Below, piece after piece: positions 31,526 through 39,100 of a stretch of DNA of 39,100 nt. The notes below the pieces were generated by a model. It saw only the letters and a program-made list of their open reading frames with translations. It ran no database searches and was not told the DNA's origin. Location of the stretch: positions 1 through 39,100 of the forward strand of contig CAADXH010000112.1 in assembly GCA_900752975.1 (NCBI GenBank), written 5' to 3'. The stretch's first letter is position 1; the number at the start of each line of letters is the position of its first letter. Origin of the DNA: Bacilli bacterium (GTDB lineage: Bacteria > Bacillota_I > Bacilli_A > ML615J-28 > CAG-313). Both the position numbers and the translations under genes were made by a program.

Positions 31526-32275
31526 TTATTTATCGCTTGATTGTTTTAAGTATAATAACAATCTAAATATTTCAATAAATAACCACTCAATATTTAATAA
31601 TATACCAAAAGCTGCATACCATTCATATTTTTTGTCACAACCACTTAAAACTATTTGAGTGGCATTATCTAAACTAATAACGACATATAAACCAGCCACA
31701 ATAATCATTATTACTGAAATAACAATTCCAATTTTATTTGAGAATAATAAAGTATAAATCGATGGATTAAATATACCAATTACGCTAATAACAAGTGACG
31801 AAATCATTATTCCAAGTAAAACTGAAAGCATAAAGCCTCTAAAGAAATATCCAGCCTTAATTACTCCTGTTGTATAAAGAATTGTTGCCGCAAGGAATAT
31901 AGCAATTGTTAAAATTAACGCAAGTCCCGCTAATTGGAAGCCCTCGCCTGGAAGTACAAGTTCAACAATTCCTATAACTGTACCAAGCATTAATCCTTCA
32001 AAAATAGAATAAGGTACCGAAAGAACTTTTGTAGTTGATGGAACAAAACACATGATAAGTTGTAAAATAAAGTTTACTATAACTACTCCTCCATAAATAT
32101 ATAGTGCGCTAGTTCCAAAACGGTGAAAGTTTGTCATCATAAATACAGTAGAAACTATCATGACAAATGTTAACAATAAAGTTTTAATACCAATTCCTTT
32201 TACACTCGCAGTGTTATTTGACATATCTTCTGCTTTAATAGCATTTTTAAATGCAAAATTATTTCCAATTTTCAT
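31526..32275 (-). CDS. Bax inhibitor-1/YccA-like membrane protein
   Basis: 249 residues with about seven membrane helices after a 27-residue cytosolic N-terminus. SIFEGLMLGTVIGIVEL and the C-terminal YAAFGILLNIEWLFIEIFRLL fit the bacterial Bax-inhibitor-1-like family (YetJ/YccA and relatives), some of which are pH-sensitive calcium leak channels. The paired Asp sensor of YetJ is not obvious; ISLDNATQI may carry part of it. RBS AAGGAGGATATTG. It lies 54 bases after polC with no terminator seen, so co-transcription is possible. Confidence 0.85.
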   Translation of the reverse strand: MKIGNNFAFKNAIKAEDMSNNTASVKGIGIKTLLLTFVMIVSTVFMMTNFHRFGTSALYIYGGVVIVNFILQLIMCFVPSTTKVLSVPYSIFEGLMLGTVIGIVELVLPGEGFQLAGLALILTIAIFLAATILYTTGVIKAGYFFRGFMLSVLLGIMISSLVISVIGIFNPSIYTLLFSNKIGIVISVIMIIVAGLYVVISLDNATQIVLSGCDKKYEWYAAFGILLNIEWLFIEIFRLLLYLKQSSDK

Positions 32276-32329
32276 ATCAATATCCTCCTTTATATTTTAT
32301 ATTGTTTTAATAAAATAATACTATTTTTT

Positions 32330-35300
32330 TTATAATAAAGTATCATTTTCAGGTAAATTATCCAAAACCCCTAATGTTTTTAACCTAGCATATTGTTTTT
32401 TATTAACTGATGTACGATATTCAAAATCAGCTTTTGATGTGAACTGGTGTTTATTACGTGCTTCAATAATTGACTTCGCTACTGAATCACCCAAGGAATC
32501 CACACTGATAAATGGTAAATATAATGATTTTTTATCATCTGCTATTACAAAATCAGTAGCTTCTGATTTTTCAATATCAATTTGACGGAAATAGTAACCA
32601 CGAAGTACCATTTCTAAAGCTATGTACAATACACCTAATAAATCATTTTCTTTATTTGTTAATTCATCTTTCTTAGAAATTCTTGTTTCGAACTCTGTAA
32701 TTTTGTTGCGAATCGCGTTGCGGCCATTTGCCAATATCTCAGGATCAAATTCTTTAGCACGTTTAGAAAAGAATGCCGCATAATAATAAATTGGACGATG
32801 AACCTTAAACCAGCCAATTCTTAAAGCCATAATAACGTATGCTGTAGCATGTGCCTTCGGAAACATGTATTTAATTCGTTTACAACTATAAATATACCAA
32901 TCCGGTACATTATACTTTATCATCAAGGCTTCTTGTTCAGGCTTTAACCCTTTTCCTTTTCTGACACCTTCCATAATTGTAAAGGCATCATGGGCAGGAA
33001 GATTTTTTTCCAACAAATAAAGCATAATATCATCACGGCATCCAATAACTTCTTTAAAATCTACTTTTGGATATAGTGGATTAGATCCCGTAAATAATTC
33101 TTCTGCATTTCTATTCCATACATCAGTACCATGTGATAAACCAGATACCTTTATTATATCCTCATAACATTTTGGTTTAATTGTTTCTAGCATTCCTCTA
33201 ACAAAGTTAGTGCCAAATTCAGGCATTCCCTTAGTACCGCTAGAGAAGCGATCCATATCATCGCCATTAATCTTCAATGCTTCTTTTGAACTAAATAGTG
33301 AAAGAACAGCATCATCCACATATGGAATCCCTTCAACTGTGTTGAAAGGGAATTCATCCGGTTCAGCATGTACAAAATCCATTAATTGCTTAATAACGGT
33401 AGGATCATCATGTCCAAGAATATCCATTTTAAGTAAATTGCTTTCAAAACTATGATAATCATAATGTGAAGTACGCCAGTTTTGATTTTCCAATTCAGTA
33501 CTATCAACTGGTGGATACTGTACTGGAATTATATCTGTATATTCAATATCATCGGGTACAATTACGATACCACCAGGATGCTGACCAGTTGTTTTCTTAG
33601 ACCCTGCAATAAAATTAGCTATTCGTTCAATTTCTGTTTTTCTTATTTCAATATTTTTGTTACGATAATAATCACGAGTATATGCAAAAGCAGTTTTTTC
33701 CATGACCGTTGAAACAGTACCAGCTCTAAATGCATTATCAATGCCAAAAGTATCTTGACAGAACAAATGAGCTTTTGCTTGATACTCTCCTGAGAAATTT
33801 AGATCAATATCCGGAACTTTATCACCTTTAAATCCTAGGAATGTTTCAAAGGCAATATCAACACCATCTTTGTGCAGTTTTTCACCACAAACAGGACAAT
33901 AAGCATCTTCTAAATCCATACCTACACCAACTTTTTTTAGTTTGCAATCAAGTTCAGCAGGTACACTCATATGATATTTTTCTTTTTCTTCATTGCTTAG
34001 TTTAAACGCACTAAATTTGCACTTTGGGCATACATAATGTGGTTTTAAAGGATTAACTTCTGTAATTCCCATCATTGTGGCAACAAAACTACTACCAACT
34101 GAACCCCTACTACCTACAACATATCCAGCATCATTTGAATTCTTAACAAGTAAGTGAGAGATAAAATAAACTGAAAAATAGCCATGGCCTATAATTGCCT
34201 CTAATTCTTTTTCAAGACGTTCCTGAACATATAATGGCAATTCGTCACCATATTTCTTTCTTGTAGTAGCAAATGAAATATCATATACTGCCTCTTTCAT
34301 TGAAGGAACACCAATCTTACTCATAAAGTCATCACGGGGAACGTAAAGTTTGTTTGGAAATAATGGATATTCCTCTATCATTTCATCAATTTTCTTAGTA
34401 TTCGTGACCACTAAATCATATGCTTCATTGGCTGGTAAAAAACTAAAGTCATCAAGCATTTCTGTAGTACTCCTAAAGTGCATATCTAAAGGAGCATATT
34501 TTGACAATGGGTGTGGACCACCACCATTAGGTCTTGCAACTGAAAGATAGATACTTCGGTATTTACTATCTTCTTTTAGCAATTGATGAACATCACCAGT
34601 AGCAACAACAAGTTTTCCTTTTTCTTTACCAGCAGAAATAATTTTTTTAATAATGTCTTGTATAATTTCAGTTCGTTCTTCATCTGGTAAGTTTTCAAGC
34701 AACCAATTGTAACATTCTGGAGGTTGTACTTCTAAATAATCATAATAACTTACCTTTTCTAATAATTCATCATATGATTTCTCATACGCAGTTTCAAAGA
34801 TATCTCCATTAGCACAACCACTACCTACTAGTAATCCCTCACGATACTTATCAAGAACAGATCTATAAACACATGCATCACGATTAAAATGGGTAGTATG
34901 AGCATCTGAAATTATCTTGTAAAAGTTTTTCAATCCTACTTTATTTCGTACCAAGATGCATAAATGTGAAGGTCTTTTTGATTTAGCAAGTTGTTCTGAT
35001 TTTATAAGATTATTAATATCGTTATATTTAGTAACCCCTGCGTTAAACAAATCAGCAAGCATTCGATTAAAAACATTTGTCGTAGTTCTTGCATCATGAA
35101 TTGCACGGTGTTGTTGTTCAATCTCTACCTTCAAGTACTTGGCTATAGTTTCAAGTTTATAATTTTTCAAACCTTCTGGATATAATGTACGTGCTAAATC
35201 CAATGTATCGATGCATGGATAGTGTTTGACATCAATTTTTTCATTACGCATAGTTTGATATAAAAAACCAGTATCAAAATCTGCATTTTGAGCAACTAGC

Positions 35301-36832
35301 ACACTACCATCTATGAACTCTAGAAAATCTCTAAACACATTTTCAATATAAGGTGAATTAGCTACCATTTCATTTGTGATACTAGTAAGCTCTGTGATAA
35401 AACTGGATATAGGTTTACGTGGCTTTACAAAAGTAGAAAATGAATCAATAATCATCCCATCCTTAACTTTCACCGCTCCTATTTCTATTATTTCATTATA
35501 GTTAACACTTAATCCAGTTGTTTCAAGGTCAAACACAACAAAAGTTGATTTTTTTAAATCAATGTCGTCATCATAAGGATGAATAATTCTTAAATTTGTA
35601 TCATCAACAAAGTAAGCCTCAACACCAGCAATTGGTTTTATGTCATTTTTCTTACATAAAGAAAAGAATTCTGGCAAAATGTGACAATTTGCGTGATCTG
35701 TTACCGCAAGAGCGTGGTGTCCAAATCGCTTAGCTTGCTCAACATATTCATCAACGTTTAAAATACTATCAAGCACTGACATTTTAGTATGCGCATGAAG
35801 TTCCACTCTTTTTTCAAGACTGCTATCAAATCGTTGTCTTGAAGCATCAACGCCACAAACTGTGACTCTATCGCACATAATAACAACATCTTTCGCAAAA
35901 TCATCCCATTGAATATTACCCTGAATTACAATGCGTTTATTAGGCTTAATATCTTCTTCAAATATTTTGGCATCACTTTCACGGTAGAAACGTTTAATAA
36001 TGACTGAATCTTGAAAATCAGTAATGACGCCTTCAAACAATCTTAAAGTTCTTCCATCTTTTGTTTTAAGTTCACGGGTGGAGACCTTTACCACTATACC
36101 TGTAGTTTCAACTTTATTAGTACCATTTATTTGTTTAAATTCTTCTACTTCCATACTAGTCATTGGAACTTCATGTAAAAGAATTGTTAAAACACTATTA
36201 AAGTTGTTGCGATAAAATACTGCTTCTTCTCTTCCTTCAGCTGCTTCAGCCTTTTTTTGTTGATATAATTCAACACTTTTAGCTTCGTTTTGATCTTCCA
36301 TTCTAATAATTGATTCATGATGTAAATCACCCTTAGAAACTTCATCATTATCAATTGAACTAATTAATTTAATATGTCCTATACCATAATTGACAAAGAA
36401 AGCTTGAATCAATGGTAAATGTTCATCTACAACATTTTGATTTTCTTTGGTTGGAACTTTTAAAATTAAGGCATTTTCTTTAATTTGATATGGAAATTCT
36501 GCAAGCAAAATCGATGTGGCTTTAATTTTTTTGCATATTGCTACACCAGCATTAAAATATGCAATTAAATCTTCATCAGCAATCGATGTATCAAGCCATT
36601 TAACTGTAAATAAAACTTTTGAAACATTGTATTTTGAAATAAAAGTACTTCTTATTTTTTCAAACATCTCATCAAGTACATTCCAAGGTAAAACATGACT
36701 AAGTGTCACAAAAATTCGCCATGAATTATCACTTTGTTTTACTTTGACAGAGGTAATTTCCCCATTTTTAATATCGTCATTGACCTCAATGTTTGAAAGT
36801 GCTAAGGTTTCAAGCCATTTTGCATTACTCAT
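32330..36832 (-). CDS. polC: DNA polymerase III alpha subunit, Gram-positive PolC type
   Basis: The replicative polymerase, with built-in proofreading, of low-GC Gram-positives. 1500 residues, slightly longer than the Bacillus 1437. Domain order: N-terminal domains (1-230), OB fold (TTGIVVKVSTRELKTKDG), PHP part VELHAHTKMSVLDS (about 338), inserted DEDDh exonuclease (FVVFDLETTG about 429, VAQNADFDTGFL, RAIHDARTT), second PHP part, zinc Cys set (CPKC about 934, CPVCG about 977), palm with PDIDLNFSG (about 1005), then KAHATAYVIMALRIGWFKVH. All exonuclease acidic residues and the His are present. The ATG lies in an 8-base overlap with the kinase gene. Confidence 0.97.
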   Translation of the reverse strand: MSNAKWLETLALSNIEVNDDIKNGEITSVKVKQSDNSWRIFVTLSHVLPWNVLDEMFEKIRSTFISKYNVSKVLFTVKWLDTSIADEDLIAYFNAGVAICKKIKATSILLAEFPYQIKENALILKVPTKENQNVVDEHLPLIQAFFVNYGIGHIKLISSIDNDEVSKGDLHHESIIRMEDQNEAKSVELYQQKKAEAAEGREEAVFYRNNFNSVLTILLHEVPMTSMEVEEFKQINGTNKVETTGIVVKVSTRELKTKDGRTLRLFEGVITDFQDSVIIKRFYRESDAKIFEEDIKPNKRIVIQGNIQWDDFAKDVVIMCDRVTVCGVDASRQRFDSSLEKRVELHAHTKMSVLDSILNVDEYVEQAKRFGHHALAVTDHANCHILPEFFSLCKKNDIKPIAGVEAYFVDDTNLRIIHPYDDDIDLKKSTFVVFDLETTGLSVNYNEIIEIGAVKVKDGMIIDSFSTFVKPRKPISSFITELTSITNEMVANSPYIENVFRDFLEFIDGSVLVAQNADFDTGFLYQTMRNEKIDVKHYPCIDTLDLARTLYPEGLKNYKLETIAKYLKVEIEQQHRAIHDARTTTNVFNRMLADLFNAGVTKYNDINNLIKSEQLAKSKRPSHLCILVRNKVGLKNFYKIISDAHTTHFNRDACVYRSVLDKYREGLLVGSGCANGDIFETAYEKSYDELLEKVSYYDYLEVQPPECYNWLLENLPDEERTEIIQDIIKKIISAGKEKGKLVVATGDVHQLLKEDSKYRSIYLSVARPNGGGPHPLSKYAPLDMHFRSTTEMLDDFSFLPANEAYDLVVTNTKKIDEMIEEYPLFPNKLYVPRDDFMSKIGVPSMKEAVYDISFATTRKKYGDELPLYVQERLEKELEAIIGHGYFSVYFISHLLVKNSNDAGYVVGSRGSVGSSFVATMMGITEVNPLKPHYVCPKCKFSAFKLSNEEKEKYHMSVPAELDCKLKKVGVGMDLEDAYCPVCGEKLHKDGVDIAFETFLGFKGDKVPDIDLNFSGEYQAKAHLFCQDTFGIDNAFRAGTVSTVMEKTAFAYTRDYYRNKNIEIRKTEIERIANFIAGSKKTTGQHPGGIVIVPDDIEYTDIIPVQYPPVDSTELENQNWRTSHYDYHSFESNLLKMDILGHDDPTVIKQLMDFVHAEPDEFPFNTVEGIPYVDDAVLSLFSSKEALKINGDDMDRFSSGTKGMPEFGTNFVRGMLETIKPKCYEDIIKVSGLSHGTDVWNRNAEELFTGSNPLYPKVDFKEVIGCRDDIMLYLLEKNLPAHDAFTIMEGVRKGKGLKPEQEALMIKYNVPDWYIYSCKRIKYMFPKAHATAYVIMALRIGWFKVHRPIYYYAAFFSKRAKEFDPEILANGRNAIRNKITEFETRISKKDELTNKENDLLGVLYIALEMVLRGYYFRQIDIEKSEATDFVIADDKKSLYLPFISVDSLGDSVAKSIIEARNKHQFTSKADFEYRTSVNKKQYARLKTLGVLDNLPENDTLL

Positions 36833-37301
36833 AATTTTTCCTTTCTAAGTCATTAACATTGATTATTTCAATAAACCCTTCATCTATCGTTGGCTCAATT
36901 ATTTTTTCATCATATGAAAAAAACACTTCAACTGGTAAATAAAGTTTATTTACCAATTTATTGCGTTTTTCAACTCGTTTTGCACAAATTTTAGGGGATG
37001 TATCGAAATAATATGCTACAACTTCAAATTTGTTAAAATGTTTACTCACTTCATCTTTAAATCTATTTCGTACTTTTGGAGTTATATTAGTAGCGTCAAA
37101 AATAACGTCACAGCCACCTTTCAGGTATTCAGCTGTTAATCTATAGACTTCAGGCCAAATCATGGATTCTTCCCAGTCGCTGTGTAGCATTCTAATCATA
37201 TCTGTAGATACAATCTCATATCCATGGGTTTGTGATAATTCTTTTGCATAAGTACTTTTTCCACTGCCAGGAATACCCACCATCATATGTACACGTGCCA
37301 T
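36825..37301 (-). CDS. P-loop kinase-like ATP-binding protein (AAA_33, T4 Pnk kinase-like)
   Basis: 158 residues from the ATG at 37301, which has GGAGAAG before it; an in-frame ATG 14 codons up lacks an RBS. Walker A MMVGIPGSGKSTYAKEL, STDMIR as the Walker-B/acceptor Asp region (kinases of the T4 Pnk kind have S-x-D), DVIFDATNITPKVRNRF, and an Arg pair in KRVEKRNK as a lid. Family members phosphorylate nucleic acid ends or small molecules; the substrate cannot be told. It overlaps polC by 8 bases and shares its promoter. Confidence 0.85.
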   Translation of the reverse strand: MARVHMMVGIPGSGKSTYAKELSQTHGYEIVSTDMIRMLHSDWEESMIWPEVYRLTAEYLKGGCDVIFDATNITPKVRNRFKDEVSKHFNKFEVVAYYFDTSPKICAKRVEKRNKLVNKLYLPVEVFFSYDEKIIEPTIDEGFIEIINVNDLERKNYE

Positions 37302-37333
37302 AATACTTCTCCAATCTAGTAATTTATTTATAT

Positions 37334-37362
37334 ATTTTATCAAAATATACTTTTTTTATCAA
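37334..37362 (-). promoter_or_regulatory. Promoter of kinase-polC operon
   Basis: On the minus strand TTGATA (37362-37357), 17 bases, TAAAAT (37339-37334), between the ABC-F stop codon and the kinase start. Confidence 0.7.
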
Positions 37363-37378
37363 TAATAAAACTATAATT

Positions 37379-38932
37379 TTATAGTAACAAATCTTCAATA
37401 TTGTATATTCTTGTTGCAAGTTTTTCAATAAAATCCTTTTCATGACTTGCAAAGATAACTGTACCTTGATATTTTTTTAAATATTCCAATAATTCTTCTT
37501 TTGCAATTTTATCTAAGTGATTAGTTGGTTCATCTAAAATTAATACATTGGCTTTTTGCATCATTATTTTGCATAATTTTAGTTTTGCTTGTTCACCACC
37601 ACTCAAAGTTTTTATTGGTTGCATTGCTAAATTGCCTATTAAGCCACATCTTGCAAGTCTGTTTCGAACATTTTTTTCATCCATCAGTGGATAAATATTA
37701 GAAATTTCTTGCATTGGAGTATATTCGGGATGCTCAAAATTATGTTCTTGTTCAAAATACGCTATTAAAGCATCATCCACAAACTTAAAAGTGCCTTCTA
37801 TAGGTTTTAGTTCGCCCACCAAAGTTTTTAGTAAAGTTGATTTACCTATTCCATTAAACCCTGTAACTGCAAGTTTTTCTCCACTTGGAATTTCAAAATT
37901 CATAGCAGGTAATAGCGATTTGTCATATCCAATTTCCAAGTTCTTTACTTCTAAAAACTTTCTTGAATAAATTGGTTTATAATTAAATGACAAGTTTAAA
38001 TGAATATCACCACTTTTTGGTTTTTCCAATAATTCTATTTTATCAAGTTTCTTTTCACGACTTTTTGCCATTTTAGCTGTCGATGCCCGGACCTTGTTTT
38101 TCGCAATATAATCATTTAATTGTTTGATTTCCCGTTGTTGCGCTAAATATTCACGTTCATAATTTTCAACTTGCATCGCTTTTTTTAATTTATATGCTTC
38201 ATAATTGCCTTTATATCTAGTAATCTTCCCAAATTCTAACTCCATAATAACGTTAACAACATCATTTAAGAATTCTTGATTATGGGAAACAATAAAAAAA
38301 TTACCCGTATATTCTTTTAAATATTTAACTAACCATTCTACATGAACCGTATCCAAAAAATTGGTCGGTTCATCCAAAATTAATAAATCAGGTTGTTCCA
38401 ACAATAGTTTTGTTAAAATTACCTTCATTTTTTGTCCTCCTGATAAATGCTCCATTATGGTCTTCATTCCATAATTCACAACACCTAATCCTGTGGCAAT
38501 TCTTGCAATTTTAGAATTTAATGCATAAAAATCTTTACTTTCTAATTCTTCTCTAATTCTACTTGTGTTTCTAATATACCTATCTATCAAGGTATGATCC
38601 GTAATGTTTTTCATTTCATCAAGCATTTCATTCATTATTTTTTCTTCTTTATAAAGATCTTTAAATGCTTCTTTCAAGTATTCTTCAATTGTAAGTCTTT
38701 TATTAATATGCATATATTGATCTAAGTACCCTACTTTTATGTTTTTATCAAACGTTATAGTCCCACTATCTGGCAATATTTTACCACATAAAACTTGTAT
38801 TAAAGTTGATTTACCAACTCCATTATTACCGATAACTCCTATTTTTTCATTTTCTAAAATTCTAAAAGAAGCACTATTAAATATTCTTTTTTTATCAAAC
38901 GTTAAATTTAGATTTTCTACTGTTACTAGCAT
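37379..38932 (-). CDS. ABC-F family ATPase, YkpA/YbiT type
   Basis: 517 residues from the ATG at 38932, which has GAGG nine bases ahead; an in-frame start 13 codons up has none. Two ABC domains: Walker A GNNGVGKST (35-43), signature LSGGQ (about 162), LLILDEPTN; then GFNGIGKST (about 355), LSGGEQAKLKL and VLILDEPTN. The linker (about 230-310, NYEREYLAQQREIKQ then KVRASTAKMAKSREKKLDK) is the P-site tRNA interaction motif. ABC-F proteins bind the ribosomal E site and rescue or tune translation; some give antibiotic resistance. The closest type is the housekeeping YkpA group, so a resistance role is not indicated. Confidence 0.92.
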   Translation of the reverse strand: MLVTVENLNLTFDKKRIFNSASFRILENEKIGVIGNNGVGKSTLIQVLCGKILPDSGTITFDKNIKVGYLDQYMHINKRLTIEEYLKEAFKDLYKEEKIMNEMLDEMKNITDHTLIDRYIRNTSRIREELESKDFYALNSKIARIATGLGVVNYGMKTIMEHLSGGQKMKVILTKLLLEQPDLLILDEPTNFLDTVHVEWLVKYLKEYTGNFFIVSHNQEFLNDVVNVIMELEFGKITRYKGNYEAYKLKKAMQVENYEREYLAQQREIKQLNDYIAKNKVRASTAKMAKSREKKLDKIELLEKPKSGDIHLNLSFNYKPIYSRKFLEVKNLEIGYDKSLLPAMNFEIPSGEKLAVTGFNGIGKSTLLKTLVGELKPIEGTFKFVDDALIAYFEQEHNFEHPEYTPMQEISNIYPLMDEKNVRNRLARCGLIGNLAMQPIKTLSGGEQAKLKLCKIMMQKANVLILDEPTNHLDKIAKEELLEYLKKYQGTVIFASHEKDFIEKLATRIYNIEDLLL

Positions 38933-38961
38933 AAATTTATACCTCAATATTACTACATTAT

Positions 38962-38991
38962 AGTATACCATATTTTGACTTGTTTTTGCAA
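38962..38991 (-). promoter_or_regulatory. Promoter of the ABC-F gene
   Basis: On the minus strand TTGCAA (38991-38986), 18 bases, TATACT (38967-38962) preceded by ATGG. The leader is about 25 bases, so no attenuator of the kind seen before antibiotic-inducible ABC-F genes is present. Confidence 0.65.
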
Positions 38992-39014
38992 ATAATATTT
39001 CTCTATTTCAATAG

Positions 39015-39052
39015 AAAAAATGTTCGTGTACACTAGATTGTGTACACGAACA
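39015..39052 (-). terminator. Strong intrinsic terminator for a minus-strand unit entering from the right
   Basis: A perfect 13-bp stem, TGTTCGTGTACAC/GTGTACACGAACA (39021-39033, 39040-39052), with a 6-base loop. On the minus strand it is followed by TTTTTT (39020-39015). It would end a transcript whose gene lies beyond the right edge. There is no T run on the plus strand. Confidence 0.8.
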
Positions 39053-39100
39053 CTGACGGTTTGTCAATCATCGTATGGGTTTTGAGAAAGGACTCTCATG
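39053..39100. other. Right-edge sequence, unassigned
   Basis: The last 48 bases show no gene that can be assigned. On the plus strand AAAGGA is followed after five bases by an ATG at the very edge (39098), a possible start signal. On the minus strand a short frame reading MRVLSQNPYDD stops just before the terminator; it could be a tiny peptide, a gene remnant, or chance. Confidence 0.3.

Noticed and set aside
37379..38932. ABC-F antibiotic-resistance gene
   Set aside because: The linker and sequence type are closer to housekeeping YkpA, and the short leader lacks an attenuator; resistance is not supported.
1..39100. Alternative genetic code (TGA as Trp) of Mollicutes
   Set aside because: TGA serves as the stop codon of several intact genes (for example the DUF368 gene and the 12557 pilin gene), and Trp positions are TGG.

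Overview
The window is strongly AT-rich bacterial DNA. It uses the standard bacterial code: several genes end in TGA, and full-length Trp-containing proteins use TGG, so it is not a code-4 mollicute. A Gram-positive-type PolC polymerase, a T-box leader on alaS, the alaS-ruvX-DUF1292 order, a comG/type IV pilus-like operon and a lone class I gap gene point to a low-GC Firmicute of the Bacilli or Erysipelotrichia type. An uncultured gut lineage is a reasonable guess; species cannot be told from the sequence alone.

Layout. 1-181: C-terminal piece of an IS110-family transposase. 333-5885 (minus): rpsO-pnp, truB-ribF, then a DUF368 (PopT-like) membrane protein. 5976-11956 (plus): one operon with the whole route to chorismate and on to prephenate: aroA, aroB, aroC, a three-domain chorismate mutase/AroE/AroK fusion, aroQ and a core-only DAHP synthase. 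Every junction overlaps and a clean terminator closes the operon. 11997-17388 (minus): eight-gene pseudopilus operon with four minor prepilin-like genes, a major-pilin-like gene, a GspF/PilC platform protein, a GspE/PilB ATPase and one unrecognised protein. 17544-19019 (minus): 12-TM protein with a C-terminal LuxR HTH, followed by its own terminator. 19088-19393: orphan small protein. 19487-21671 (plus): tmcAL-mrp. 21792-25298 (minus): alaS-ruvX-DUF1292 behind a T-box with an alanine GCU specifier. 25539-29198 (minus): two adjacent multi-TM proteins, one with a C-terminal zinc ribbon, the other with a very long Ala/Glu/Lys coiled coil that encloses an MmcQ/YjbR-like domain. 29325-38932 (minus): AI-2E-family permease, gap, Bax-inhibitor-1-like protein, P-loop kinase-polC, and an ABC-F ATPase. 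The right end has a strong minus-strand terminator and unexplained sequence.

Most of the window is housekeeping. The least ordinary parts are the CM-AroE-AroK fusion inside a fully overlapping shikimate operon, the paired membrane/zinc-ribbon and membrane/coiled-coil/YjbR proteins with no obvious characterised counterpart, and the rearranged pseudopilus operon in which two pilin C-termini double as the ribosome binding sites of the next genes. No CRISPR array, tRNA, rRNA or prophage was seen. No gene-free stretch exceeds 300 bases.
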